This document shows, one piece after another, positions 20,922 to 34,353 of a stretch of 64,000 nucleotides of DNA. The number at the start of each line of letters is the position of its first letter. The first letter of the stretch is position 1. Source of the DNA: Lactarius indigo (lineage: Eukaryota > Basidiomycota > Agaricomycetes > Russulales > Russulaceae). The position numbers were made by a program, and so were the translations under genes. The notes under the pieces are model-generated. The model was not told where the DNA came from. It saw nothing but the letters and a program-made list of their open reading frames with translations, and searched no databases. The stretch covers positions 62,001 through 126,000 of the forward strand of contig JAFKAC010000031.1 of NCBI GenBank assembly GCA_025766275.1. Direction: 5' to 3'.

Positions 20922-22120
20922 ATGGCCACCAACGCAGGAGGAGCGCAGCAGTGCTGCGCTCCTCTCACCTACGAAAGCCTTGATGAGGACGACGTTTACC
21001 TGAATTTTCTCCAGCAAGTCACACATTATCCTGATGATTATTACCACGAACCTCCGGCGGCTGTCAACGCATTATCACTATCACGCATTCAAGATAACCC
21101 GCCATTATCTTGTGTAGACGATGCCTCTCTGAGTGACGTTGCAGAATTCTCCCTTGGTGGAGGGGGTTTAGTTTTGGGTCTCTCCCACTATCATCAAGAC
21201 CTGACGGAAGAAGCCTTTTTTACCGAAGGGCCCTCTCCGCCGCTTCCACCGCTGAAATCATTTTGTGATGACCGCGACCTCTTATTGACCATGGCGGAAC
21301 TTGGATCCTCTCCAGAGTTCCCACCGTATCCGTACGACGAGGTATGCACTCCCGCATCCTGACAATCTTCCCACTAAGGTCTTATAAATAGTACGCATCA
21401 TCGTGGAATTCGCCTCAACCACCCATCGATCAAAATTGTCAACTTTTTCATCCCCCCATCCTACAGGGATCGCCCCAAAGTCCTATAGCCAACCTTACAT
21501 CCGAAAGTTGCCATACCTCAGGGCTTTCACCACCCCCGAACCTTGACATCTTCCCCCGCAGTCCCATCTCAGAGAAAGCGTACCACGAGGCCATGGGGGC
21601 TTGCAATTCTGGATTGATCAGGTTCGATATGGCGGCCATTCAAGGATCACCGATGGACTCCGGCGCCGCGAGGCCTGCAACTGTTTACACCGACGAGCAA
21701 GCTGGCGAGAGGTTAACGTACCCTGCGACTTCCTGCCAAGCACTTTGGGGCTACGTCGATGGTTTCGCGGGGATATCGACGAATGATCACGGTTCCTCTC
21801 TTCCCTACTCCTTACATCGAAATGTAGAGGCAGCATCACCCAGCTCCCAATCAGCCCTTCAAGTGGGTAGTCCTGTCATCGTAGCATCGTCGGTCGCATC
21901 GAGCCAAGTTTCTCCAGTTGACGAAATTTCCGGGACGTTTTGGTGCCCTATTTGCAGTATCAGCTTTTCCCAGAGGCAGGGCCTCAATCGCCACAACAGG
22001 GACAAGCACACCCCACGAAATATCTGCTCTCTGTGCGAGAGGTACGAATGGTCTTCTGGACGAAGATATTTGTTCCTCAGGCACCTAGAGCGATATCATC
22101 CGGAAGCCGTGCTCGCCTAG
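20922..22120 (+). CDS. Two-finger C2H2 protein, paralogue 1 (most diverged)
   Basis: Two exons (20922-21341 and 21392-22120) flank a 50 bp GT...AG phase-0 intron and encode 382 aa. The N-terminal three quarters is acidic and Ser/Pro-rich with no known domain. The C-terminus has a CX2CX12HX4H finger, a 5-residue linker and a second finger of form CX2CX15HX4H, ending with YHPEAVLA. In the other paralogues the second finger carries SFKWSRGRPHLYRKHL; here it reads RYEWSSGRRYLFLRHL. C2H2 pairs like this usually bind nucleic acid, so a nuclear regulatory role is plausible but unproven. The ATG at 20922 is the first in frame. It is the leftmost of five same-strand copies. Confidence 0.8.
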
Positions 22121-25100
22121 TGACTAGTAAGGCTCGACGACTGGTGCGTCGAGCAACCTCCGGGGTTGTAGTGCTATACATTTATGGCCACACCCACATA
22201 CATGATTTCTGTCACGTCCGTAAGACACACCTTCGCCGGCGGAGTGCCCACGGCTGGTACAAGGGCAACTTGCTAGTGACATCCATCTCCCCTCTCTCCC
22301 TCCCTCCCTCCCCCCAAGTCACAGAACTTCCCCGATTATTATGTGTAGCTGCTAGATCTATTTACGGTAACTATTAGTGAACATGTGCTGTATTTTTATT
22401 TCCGAGTCCAACCCCGTTACTTACGACTTGTGATTATTTATCGTCATTGGGCTGCCACGAGTTGGCGGAAACGTCAGACGTTATCTGGGACTGACAGGCA
22501 TCGATTTAGTCATCACATGAGTGCCTGACTGGTGATGGTATCTGCGTCAAGATCGACATCCTCATGACGCCCACTCTCAGGCTCCGAGTCTCTAAGATCG
22601 TGTGAGCGGTTTGAGATACATGGCATTGCAGCCCAATTCGGCCTGGGGTCCTTGGACTCTCGTAATTCTGGCTTTAGGTGAACCACGGGAAAAGCGCGCT
22701 TGCAGAGGCGGGCATCCCAGGGATCAGAGCCAGGAATGTATGGAGCGAAGGTGCACAAGTCCAAACTAAGTCAACAAAGTGTGTTATGTCAACGACCGTT
22801 TTAGGAAGTGGCCAAGATGCCAAGATAAGATATGGTCACGTGCAGGAGTGTTAGGCCCTCAGGAGAAAGGAGAGGGAGAATAGAGCAGGAATACTGTCTT
22901 TTCGAGGAGGGTAGGGTCATTTATATACGAAGAAGTTCACGCCGATATCTCTAATCTACAGCCTGAGAGTCCCTCGAGGTTCGTTAGGCTGCCTCGAGGC
23001 GGGGTTGTTGGCGAAGCGATATCGCGGCGACCACGGCTGTGAGCCACGTGATGACCTTGGCTATCATGATTGGACGGCGGTTGTGGTGACCGAGGTGCGT
23101 GCGTAGGCTTCTTACTCTATAAGATGGGTTTGGCAAGAATTCGGAGCCACACTGGGGCTCAAAGTCGAGACGTCGCGCCAAGTGGCTTACATGATAGGTC
23201 CTATGGAGATTGAGGATTTTGGGACGAGATGGAGGAGCCGGGGAAACAGGGGCAAAAGGTAGTGACATCGATTGGTGACAGCAGTGAATACAGTAGGTGA
23301 TAGGCGTCCCCACTATGCCGTTCTTTGATATACTTATCACGAGGCTTTAGGACGCGGGGCTTGTGGGACCACCGCACGCATCACACGAGGACTTTCTTTC
23401 ATTCCAAGAAGGGGCACACGACTGCCGCGATCCCTAGGCGATATAGAGGACATCTCATACGAAAACGGAGAAGAATACGGACACACATGTGTGAATTTAT
23501 GGGTTGTACGGCTCACCATCGCGAATCAGCTTGTGCACGCATATAGTCGGGGGGTTTTATTGTGAGTTGTGGAGGACGCACACACGACGTCACCGTGTGT
23601 TAATATTTATGGGCGTCGGCGTTGAGCGTTCGGCGCTGTGGCCTTCGCGCCTCACGACGTGCCCCACCGTTCGGTCCACGCCTATGCCCGGCTCACTCTC
23701 AGTCGATGCAGATGATAAGTGTGCGGCAGACGCAAGGGCAGATGCCGTGTCTTGGTGGCTGTGCGCGGATAATAGGCCCAACCTCTCCGGCCTCTTGTTC
23801 CCGTGGGCGAGCAGGAGCACAGTCTGGAGCAGGGGTAGGAATGGGGAGGAAGAGGCGGTACGCGGCCGTAGCTCCCGTGCGTCCCGAGCCTGAGATTGTT
23901 GGGGATGTTGTGGGGTTTGGTGGGCGATTTGCGCCGCGAGGCGCACCGCGGCGTTGGTGCGGCGCTCAGGCCTCAGGTCGTGAGGTGAACTAACTGCCAG
24001 TGTGGTGCCTTCGGTGCCCATTGCTCTCACGCCACTCCGCCGGCATCTCTTCACACCTCCGTCTGATCACGATCCCCATTTATTTCGATCTGCAAACACG
24101 AAAAAGAACCAAGTAATACCATCGATATTGATATCGAACCCCCCCAATACGTTCCTGGTTTACTTGATCAACACACCCATTCGGGTGTGTTTCATGTCTG
24201 TGTTGGGTTAGTACCTTGTTCTTTCCGGCGTTGTGTAGACATAGAGAAAGCAGGAGGTAGGCGCCTCTCTGGCATTCAATCGATTAGTAGATGACTTATA
24301 ATGACCCCCCCATTGTCACCTCTCGGCGAGAAGAGAACTCGTTTCAAATTGTTTGTTTATGTGTAGGACACATTCTCTTCTCTACCCTTACTACTGTTGT
24401 TGTTATGTGTGCTCCTTATCCATCCCCATCAAGTGACTGGGTGATTGGTCTGATCGTGCCAAAAAAAAAATCAAATCGTCTCTCGATCAGGAGACTGAGG
24501 TTCGCATGGTCCAGGAGAGGAGGAGAAGCGGGAGCCCTCCCGACAATTCTCTGCCAAGGATCTACTACGTGATATCTTATTTCCCCTTCTCTGAGCCGTC
24601 AAAATAGGTTGCGAGATCTGACAACGCTCGCCCACTTGTGGCCCCTTTAAGGGGCTATTTGTGCAAGTATAACCTCAAAACCTGCCGCGTTATAACGTTA
24701 CAAGCAGACTCGGTGCCTGTTCATGGTCGCTCGCCACTACGGTTGCGGGTGGCAGTGCTGCGGCAGTACAGATAAAGATGCATCATGCTATGGTATCCCT
24801 GCAAGGGCACAACGAGAGCTGGAAGTGGTCAGGCGTGTTTTCACTGGCAACTCGAAGTGCGCACTCCATAGACCCCACCAACCTCTTCCCCGGAGAAACA
24901 GAACTAGTCTACACCTTCTGCCATTTCCTGCAACTTACCCGAATAGCGTCGAAACCTGACTTCGAGGCTCCCACGCCTGTCAGAGACCCGCACCATCAAT
25001 GGCTTCTGGACTATCTGGCCCAATCCATCAAGCAACCCATTATCACCGACCGAGAACTACTGCTCTCCGATCAAGAACTGGACCCGGCCTAATATGGGCT

Positions 25101-28100
25101 GCCCGGTAATTACATTTTTCCCTATCGCTCCTCTGCCGTTAGTTTTGATTTGCGCGGTATGCTACTTACTTCTCCTTGGACCCTCGCCTACCTTTGGAAA
25201 TAGGCTCGTGACCAGCCTGTATATGATAATCGATATATCGCAGGTTTACCTTCACAAGTACCTTCATATACAGACGGTCACCGGTTTACTTTGGAAGGTG
25301 GCGCACTTTGACTGTTTCGTTTCGGTGCACGTGACCCAGCTTACGTTTATTTCTCGATTAAATCTCGCTCTGTAGGGAGTAGAGGACCGGTCTCGAATTT
25401 CTGTACTGTCCCGAAATAAACACGGTTTTTTTTTTTTAAAAAAAAAAAAAAAAAGTCGAAGTGCGCAACAGTCCTGGCGACCATGGGTGTCGGCCCGGTC
25501 GACAAATGATTTCTGAAGAGCGCTCTTGATAGGTCCCTTCGAAACTACAGGCTCACGCAAACGCAAACGCAGGCCCCGAGACGCCGCTGATAGTTTGGAG
25601 CTGATATACGTTGATAAGCTGCCAGTGAGAAAAAAAGGGAGGAGGGGGAGGGGACAGGATCATGATGATCAGGTCGGGTTTGATATTACAAACTTGATTA
25701 CAAACGACCACAAACAAGCTAGCTCCACTTCTCAACCTTCTATCTGTCCATCGAATTGTGCTTCTTTTTGCTTTGTTCTATTTTCACCGTAGTTTCGAGG
25801 ATCTCCCACGGGCGGCGATTGTCATCCAAATTGAAAAAAAGTCAGTCGGGTCGGTTTGTCGCTCGTCGCTCGCTCATGCCGGTTAACCGCTTCGACCGCA
25901 GAAATCGAATGGTTGGGATACTGTGCAGTGTGCACCATGAAGCTCTCCACTGAGTAGTCATTATGACGAGATGCTGCTAAGCTGAGGCTCTTCTTTTGTG
26001 AAACAAAAAAGAATGAAAAATCGGGATTGCTGCCGTGAAGGCTGCCATTTTCTGAATTCCAGTTGACCGCACGTCCCTTTTGCGATGGGCATAAGGATTC
26101 TGCCATTCGTGTCCAAGGTCCCGACATCCGGGCTAAGTGACGGCAAATGAATAGTGGGAATGATCAACTGGACAGAAGCAATGCCGCAGCCTTGGGTGAT
26201 GGAAACCACGACAAGTTGAACCTTGTAGGCGGTGAAAAAGGTACAGCGATAGAAGAGAGGTCGTCAGGCCCTAGATCGTATCGCAGACCATGGCGACAAC
26301 ACGAGGCGCTATGCCTTGGTTCTGTGTCCAATCCACAGAGGTGACGCCCTACCAGAGACGCTCGGGAAGGTGTGCCTAGCCAAAGGGAACTGCTGTAATT
26401 GAATTACGTTGAGGAACTTCGGGTCTGGCTTTTTTTCCACCAGCTTGACACTGCCGATTCCGGGATATTGATGACAACGAGCGCAAGCAACGAATACCGG
26501 GGCACAGTCACTAAGGCACCCAGAAGTCCTTACTCACCGTATGGAGATATGCGGCTCATAGAACTAAGTTGAGATTGCGTTTGTTTGTATTGACGAAATG
26601 TGGTTGTAACTGAAAAGAATTCGTAGGGACAAGGACGCTGATAAACATATCCAAAACTTGTCATGTAGCACTGCCTGACGACGCCAAAGTACAGACTCCC
26701 GTATAGTGGACAGAGGGAACTCGGCGTTTTTATTTTTGCTCTTTTTTCAGCAAGGTGACCTTCCAACGGAACCAGCAGCATGCGGTTGCATTTCACCACG
26801 CGAACTGGGAGTAATCGCTCCTGTGACATGGATATTGCGCATTCGCAGCAACATTCCGCTACGAAAGTTGCCACGACGCAGCTACAGCTACCAGTGCGTG
26901 AATGCACGATCTTCAGATAGTCCATTATAAGCGTCAGTTTTTCCTACATTCGTCGGATGCTAATAGGTAATTGGTGGGGGGTTACTTTCGGTGAGCCAAG
27001 CAGTAAAGGCTTGCAAGGCGCAGCTTCGGCAAATGGCATGGCGAAAGGAAATCGCTCCGACCCGCCCTTTGTGACCGATTAACCCAGAGCCCCAGAACGT
27101 TATGCAGCTACGGCGCAATATAGTAAGCGCCCACACACGCAAAGTGATAAGGGACGAATATCCAATTACTGGACTCATCGCCATTACGTCTGTTTGTGCC
27201 AGTGCCCCGTCCTTGTTTCTACACCAGCACCACCAGGCACCGGCCAAGCACCGCGCTTTGTGATTAATTACAAATGGACCTGCAGCGTGCGAAGATGGGG
27301 TTTGTCGCTTCCTAGGTTTTGTGGAACCTGGAACCTGGTCCTGCTTGCTTCTCTTGATATTTATGTTCCCATTGGGAGATCTACCTGATGTGCCAGGGGC
27401 TGTATGATATAGGAATAGCGTTTCAGACGTGACTTTCGGCAAATATGTGCCCATTTTTCGTTGTCAAGGGCAGAAACGGCATTCTCACACCTTCAGGGAT
27501 CATTCACCTGGTATGTAGTAGTTCATGCATTCATGTTCTGTGTAGTTCATCCAACTCTGACCGAACGTGATTGATATTGTAGCTCCATGAAAAATGATGC
27601 GCAGCACATGGTTGGAGGGGCTGCGACTGACCTTCTAAGACCCGGGCCCATGAAGAGACCTCACTGCCAGTGTACTAGATCTCTTGCCACATCCCTCCTT
27701 TCCCAGGAAGTCGACGTCACTTGCTGTCGTTTTTGAGGAGGAGTCATATCCGTGGGGCCTCACCCAGTGGTCCGTACTCAACCGAACCCACGCCAACAAT
27801 TGTCCTGGAGAAGTGCGCGACTCCAAGGAAATTGAAGGAACTTGAATAGGTAGGGCGGATACGGAGATTACATGATATAAGAAGCAGCGCGATATGGCAC
27901 ACGAAAATAAATAAGTTGTGCGAGGAAATCGAGATCAAGGAGAGCCGGGAGGTAGGCCCTGGGGCTGGTGAACTAGACGCATCCGAGTCCATTTGTGCGT
28001 TACTGTAATCTGCGCATCAATCGGTCATGCACACTTGGTCATGCCGCATTGAACACCACGGATTCCTTAGTCGATGTGATACTTACACTCTACGTAACAT

Positions 28101-28491
28101 TTTTACAGGGTATCTGGTGGTCAAGGTTCAACTTCTAAGAATTAGATTACTGTAAGTCTCGAACCGATCGTGCTCATTGAAGCAGTCCGATTAACTGGCT
28201 ACGCTCACAGCGCTTGAGACGGGCAACTGTCCTCACAGAACAGACGCTCGAAGATTGGCCCATGACCCACTACTCTTGGCTACGGGACATCTCCTGTGGT
28301 GCCATAGTTGGCACAGGACGGTCTTATAAAACCATAAAGTCTTCTTCAGCCTCCATAGGTGTCACGGGCTCCAAATATTCTGGTTTCCTGAGACCCGTCT
28401 CTCTCCATACCTTTGCCAACTCCACTCCGAGTCGCAACAGCCGCACAGACCACAAACTCAACCGTAGTTCGAGACTCACCGACATCATACA
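22121..28491. other. Spacer with homopolymer tracts and unsupported frames
   Basis: No gene is recognised. A T/A homopolymer junction lies at about 25425-25454. A GC-richer block around 23600-24000 is open in several frames on both strands, which reflects composition rather than coding. A 104-codon frame at 24778-25092 has plausible amino-acid composition but no motif, start context or splice support. A short palindrome (GCCCCTTTAAGGGGC) is at 24641-24655. Confidence 0.45.
25425..25454. repeat. Oligo(T)-oligo(A) junction
   Basis: A run of T is followed directly by a run of A, about 30 bp in all. It may mark a retroposed poly(A) end or simply polymerase slippage. Lengths may be unreliable in the assembly. 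Confidence 0.7.
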
Positions 28492-30055
28492 ATGGTCCAA
28501 GGCGGCGATCACGGAGTTCCACCTACACCCTCCTCATACATTTTGCCGTATACTCCTTATACACCTGCCAACTTTGCGACTCTTCCGGTATCAGACTTTG
28601 CCTTCAACGACGATAGACAAGGGTATCATCACCGTACGTCATCACTGTCACAGAAGGTGGTACACCATCACACATCGAGGATAGTTTGTGCTATGCCTGA
28701 TAACCAAGTTAGTCTGATTTGATGGGTAATTCACCGGATAATTAAATGATGACATGTCTATAGCCATACACGGGCGATATATACAATCAGGTACCGACTC
28801 CTCAGAAGACGAGAGTCCAGGGCGCTGTCCATTCAGTCACAGACTTCTCTCACGACTGTCAAGGCCAACTTTTTTGTATAAATGCGCCAACCGTACCAAA
28901 CGGCGCTACCACCTTTTATAACGATCATTCCAACTTCGTGGTTCTCCGCCATTTCCCCCTCCCTCCCCTACCATCTTCTGGACCTCAGCAGCATCAGCAG
29001 GTCGGAGGCCTTATCAAATTTACCGTAAACAAGTTCTAAAACTATTGTCACAGCATACTATCCCAAACCCCTCATCACCCCATGGAAACAATGATGGCGA
29101 GCTCTTCCTCGTAATATGCCAGGACGGGTCACGAACGCCAAATCATGACCTAGACGATAATTCTCTCACCGACCCATCTTCTGCGTTGAAGGTAGCTCCA
29201 GGCACTATCTCTCCACAGAGAGGATTCAGTACCGCTAAAGCGGATCACGTTCCGGATAATGGCATTGACTCTGCGGTCAACGAGCCCGTTGTCGACGCTG
29301 TCCTTAGCTTACGCGAAGGACAGTGGTCACCTGCCGAGAAAATATACGCTACTGTTCACACGGTATTTACCAACATCGGACAATACCCCACCAACTCCCC
29401 CTGGGAACCCACGCAATATGATTCCAATTCTCTGGTCCCTACATTCGAGACAGTGACAGTGTTGCCTTGTACGCGCTCCCCTACTCAGAGGCCTCACACT
29501 AACGCGAGCCATCGCGCTGTGTCACCTCCATCTTCGGGGACTCTTGCCGATGTTTTCACTTCAGGCAGATCGCATCAGTTGCAAGATGTGGCAACCACTG
29601 AGTCCGAATCGTCCCCAGAGGTCCAGAACTCCATCGATACACCTCCGACAACTTCTATCCATCAAAGCCAAACTACAAATGTGACAATGGGCGAGGAGCC
29701 CAACTTCTGCCATCCCTGTGGTGTCAGTTTCACGCAACGGCAAGTATTTCGCCGCCACTTGAAGGACAAGCATGAAGACAAGGAGTCGTGTCCCCATTGT
29801 TCAAGCTTCAAGTGGTCTCGAGGGCGTCCTCACCTGTACAGAAAGCATCTCGAGTTAAACCATCCACAGTTCACGTCTTCCAAAGATCAACCTACTAGAA
29901 GGACTCGAAAACATCGGGCCATAGGGGCGCGTCAGTGCAAAGCCCCCAATGGAAGGATTCAATCCACTTCTGGAGGTCTTGTTGCTAATGTATGCCACTT
30001 TGTCGTCGTCCTATCAGTATTTCGTGATTGTCTATTCTACACACAGGTCAGCTAA
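28492..30055 (+). CDS. Two-finger C2H2 protein, paralogue 2
   Basis: Three exons, 28492-28707, 28764-29000 and 29054-30055 (484 aa), are separated by 56 and 53 bp phase-0 introns. Exon 2 contains DFSHDCQGQLFC, matching DFSHDCHGQEFC in paralogue 3, which fixes the frame. The N-terminal half is Ser/Pro/Thr-rich. The C-terminal module has fingers CHPCGVSFTQRQVFRRH...H and CPHCSSFKWSRGRPHLYRKH...H, then a basic tail that could act as a nuclear signal. The intron 1 donor (GTTAGT) was chosen for phase and size. A further 57 bp in-frame segment with GTATGC and ACAG ends (29990-30046) near the stop could be spliced out, which would change only the last residues. Function is unknown beyond likely nucleic-acid binding. 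Confidence 0.75.
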
Positions 30056-32770
30056 GTGCTCCTCAAGGACGCGCTGCAGAGTTACTGGGATGGGAAATGG
30101 GACAGAGAACGGTCCAAAAAATTGGCTGCAAGAGTAAATCAGATAATTTCAGTTTCAGAGGGAGGGGCAAGGCATCATACAACGGTTTTTATATCTGTGG
30201 AAGGACTACAATGGTGTAGTAGACCACAGAAATAACTAATGGCTCTAGAAAAACCGTATTAACACAGAGCTCGGAGTGTATGGGTACAACGGTTGAGGCT
30301 TTTGAGGGTGACAAGTGTGGGAATGGGCGTCAGTACCGAAGCGGAAGTGTGCGGCACATACGAACGCCACTCGTAAGTCAATCCCCCATACCGCCGCATT
30401 ATAGTAGCCGTCGCGTTGAGACCCATATGATCTAGTGGAATCACATTTTTTATCATGCCCGTTGGGACTCACAAATGGTTCAAACAAAAAAGTGGCACTC
30501 GTTGATCTCGCCTGCAAGCCTGCTTTTGCCAGGCGCCGCGGCTTGTGCACGTGCACCACAGCCGCGACCCCGAGAGCGCAGGATCAAGTCACCAAGGAAG
30601 CCGATGGTGAGGATTTCGACTTCGATCTAAACCTTCGGGGTATTCGATGAGCGTGGACCTCTCGACTCGACTGATCGTGTTTGAGGCTCGGTTCGTTTCT
30701 TGGCCCATTGACATTCTGGCAGTCTCCGAACAGAAATCGCACTGTTCTACTAGAAGCTTATACCACCGAAGCAGCGGTATGGTCCTGTCTGTGCGATGAC
30801 GGGTAAGACATTGACGTGGTGTGGACAAGATGATATGATCCCCAACAACCGACTACCAGTAGGTGGCGGTAGCTTTCGAGGCCTTAGGCGGGTAGAGGGA
30901 GCAGTGTGACACAGAATTTGTGGTCGATTCTTTGAGTAATTATCGCCTATTTTCCAAGCCTATGATACACACAATGGTTGCCAGACCGCTATGATCGTTC
31001 CATTCCTATCCTTTGCTCAACGGGCCGCATCACAATCAAATCGAAACGCGGGACCAAACCCGTTGGACCGTGTTGGTTTTCTTCTTACAGAATTGAAGGG
31101 GTTCTGACCCCAAATAATTGTACGCATTGCCGCTCGGAGACACAAATGGGTAGATATACTTAGCGGCGTTGGCGTGAGAAAAGGAAGGTATAAGGTTCTG
31201 GGGAGAAAAAAGTCACCACGAGGCAAGTATCTAGTGTGCCAGGAATGGTACCTTGATCCCAACTCTCGCTTTTCCTCTCTGACATAGCGATTGTGTTGCG
31301 AGGGACCGCATGGCCATTTTTCGTTTTCTCTCGACAGGAACAATTGCAGGAACAGGACAATGAGAAAAGCCTAAGACGCCAGGCTTTGGGAATTATGCTT
31401 TCCCCTAAAACCTTGCTCGGACTTCGTACGTTCGTGAGAACTGTAAATTTTCACTGACGCTGACTTACAGCTGGTTCCATAACGATTGTCCCCTGCCATT
31501 TTGAGAACATAGTCGGCCATCCAAAACTCGAGAGCGGGATTCATAATTAAGTCGAGGGAGAAATTCTCAGGAAATCAGGTTATCTCACAGAATTAAGGTT
31601 ATAGAATAGTTATCTTGTAACAATTGGGGTTATGGAATGGTTATCTGTATTGCTGCGCTCGAGAGCTGTGCCATCTCGGTGGCGGAGTTACCAATTCAAA
31701 CCTCGCCTATGTCCAAAATTTGGTCACCAGGGGACAATCGTTATGGAACCAGCTGTAATTCTACGCGTCTCATGTCCATATAGAATTTTTCGGGGTTTAT
31801 CAATACCCTACACACCAGTTTCAATAGTGGGAGGATCGAAAACACGGATCATGGGATAGTGGATATTCCTGTGCCATTTTCTCTTCATCCCTGCGGCATC
31901 GGCATGGGCGGTTTAGGGGGCGGAAGACAGAACCTTTTGGTAAATAAGCTTTTCGACGACGTTTCCATGAACCTAGGCACCAGGCGACACAATCAAGGTG
32001 GGTGATCACCAAGGAATCCACTTGATGCCGGCGTTCCTTGCTGCTGCGCACTGGAGAAGTGGGTATGGATGAGACGTCCCTTCACTTTTTAGAGGGAAAA
32101 ATAAATAAATGTAAGGATAAACCAAGGGATAACCGCCAATCCGACATGGGCGAAGTCCCTTCGTCGAATATTACTCTGAGAGTGCTCAGAGTCACACAAA
32201 GACTTTGTTGGCGAGATCTGGCGGAGAAGTTGATTGGTATCTGCAAACTTGAAGTTATTCTTTGACATGGTTCCTTGACAGAACCTCGCAAGGAACCTCG
32301 GCGCTCCTTTCAAGTTCGGCGCCCACTTACTGATTTACCGATAACTCCTACGCTTTCCATCGCCGTCACCGTCTAGCTGCCAATAGCACTCAGCTGTGTA
32401 CACATGGCACATGGCTTCATCGTGTTTGGAAGCCTAATTGTCATTCGAACTTCTATGAATGTAAGCGCCTGGCACTAAACCAGCGGGCACCTGCACTGGC
32501 ACTGGCACTGTCCAGATAAAGGTCCTGATTCTGAATTTATGCGCGCTCCGTCGTACTATTCGTTGGAAGAAAGCCTAAATATCGATTACAACTCACTGGT
32601 AGGCCTCAAACTTTGAAACTCCTCGACAACTTGAAAATCTATAAATCCTTAGCTTTTTCAAGCGTCCTTCGCTTGTCCTCGCAGAATCCCATTGGCATAC
32701 AGTAGAGAAGGGTTTTAGGCCTACTGTCAACACTCTCACCCAGGCCTCAGGTTTATAATCCCACCAACAG
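30056..32770. other. Spacer with a foldback element
   Basis: No gene is supported. The main structure is a pair of 31 bp perfect inverted repeats at 31465-31495 and 31728-31758. Short frames on both strands are not backed by motifs or splice patterns. Confidence 0.45.
31465..31758. repeat. Inverted-repeat (MITE-like) element, about 294 bp
   Basis: TTACAGCTGGTTCCATAACG (31465-31484) continues to 31495 and is repeated exactly in inverse at 31728-31758. Weaker pairing continues inward (attttg and acatag blocks). The centre holds two near-identical GGTTATRGAATRGTTATCT units around 31600-31645. There is no coding capacity. It looks like a non-autonomous DNA transposon or foldback. A target duplication is not clear. 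Confidence 0.6.
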
Positions 32771-34353
32771 ATGTCCCGCTGCAACTTTTTCCGGCTTAGA
32801 CTCGGACAGCGTCACCGCAGTGGCACGCCGATCTCGACAGGTACTTACACGAAGATTCAACCCGACCCCCTCTCATGTATTACAGCGCATACTGCTAACC
32901 TTTGGACGAACCGTCAGTTATCAAGTGCAAGCACAACATCTCGCCCGTCTGCTACCACCTGCGACTATGGGCAAGGGAATCAAAGTTTGTCATCACTAGC
33001 TTGGAAGATGGTACATCAGCACCCCTCTGGGCCAATTCACAGTCTGAGTGATAGTCAAGTAAATTTGCTTTTGACAATCGTTCTTGCACCACTAAAGATG
33101 GCATTGTTGTCCTAGTCATACTGGGAAGAACGATGCGGCCAGTCGTCAACCCTTGAGGTGGCGAGAATCCCGAGCCCCGCCCGATCGGACCCAGACCTCG
33201 ACTTCTCTCACGATTGTCATGGCCAGGAATTTTGTCTATACGGGCCTGCGGTTCCAACCGCTTCTTCTCACAACGATTACCCGACCCCTGTCGTTCTCAG
33301 CGATCGCCCTCACTCCCTGCCACAATCTTCCGAACCCCAGCGGGTCAGGTCTTATTACACTTTCCGCAGCCAGGTACTAACCGTTATTGTATACAGGAGA
33401 TTCCCATCTCATCATACTTTCCAAATAATGATGACGAGTCCTTCCCTGTGGGGTACCCAGGCGTTCCCGTGACTCCACATTACCCGGTAATTGGCTTTGA
33501 GTCGTTCTCGCCCACTGGCACATACGTCGCACTGGGATTAGCTCAACGCTCCAATTTTCACCGTGACGAGAGGGTTTTGCACAACACAAACGCTGTCACT
33601 CATGAACCCATTTCTCAAGCCATCGCTGATCCAGTTTCTAACTTGGGAGAAGGCCGGTGCCCGCATAACGGGCGCCAGTGGGTGTGCAGTCCTCCAAATA
33701 TGGCCCGGCCACTCAAGATGGATCGATACTCGAGCAGTTCTCACATGGCGCTTTCGCCGTACTATGATTCCCAAAATATCAGGTCCGATGTGTTGTACAT
33801 GTCGCACAACGCTCAGTCTCAGCTGTGCTCTGACCCAAGTTATCCTCCCATGTCACCCCCATCACCGGAGACACACCATTTCGCCTCGACCAGTTCGTAT
33901 CAAGGACAGGGCCTGGCGGAGGCAGCATCCATGGACGTGGAGCCATCTCCGGCGACTCGGGTCTCCATTGAAGTGTCTCCAGTGATGCCGGTTTTTTCAC
34001 AGAGCGAATCCAACATTGCAGCAGTGGCAGAGACGAAAAACCGCTGCCCCCTCTGTGGTACATGTTTTACGCAGCCACAGGTCCTTAATCGACACATGAA
34101 AGATAAGCATGAAGACAAGGGATCTTGTGGATATTGCTCAAGCTTCAAGTGGTCTCGAGGACGTCCTCACTTGTACAGAAAGCATCTCCGGGTAAAACAT
34201 TCAGGGCTCACGTTTTCTGACAGCCCACTGGCGGGAGGTACTCTCAGGGCCCATATTTTACGGGTTCTCCAAAGCAGAGCTCCCCATAAAAAATCTCAAG
34301 TCGCTTCCAGAGGTCTGGTCCTGAATCAATGGTATCTTTGCCATTCGACCTGA
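32771..34353 (+). CDS. Two-finger C2H2 protein, paralogue 3
   Basis: Exons 32771-33058, 33116-33343 and 33397-34353 give 490 aa, with 57 and 53 bp phase-0 introns at the same places as in paralogue 2. The end of exon 1 (KMVHQHPSGPIHSLSDSQ) aligns with KVVHHHTSRIVCAMPDNQ of paralogue 2, and exon 2 carries DFSHDCHGQEFC. The finger module is CPLCGTCFTQPQVLNRH...H and CGYCSSFKWSRGRPHLYRKH...H. A GTATCT at 34332 with CGCAG at 34381-34385 may be a third intron, which would replace the annotated end with a longer tail. The ATG at 32771 is the first in frame, but a further upstream exon cannot be excluded. The role is presumed nuclear and nucleic-acid-binding. Confidence 0.75.

Noticed and set aside
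23590..24054. Overlapping 120-154 codon frames on both strands
   Set aside because: Multiple frames are open at once in a GC-richer block. There is no motif and no codon pattern distinguishing one frame.
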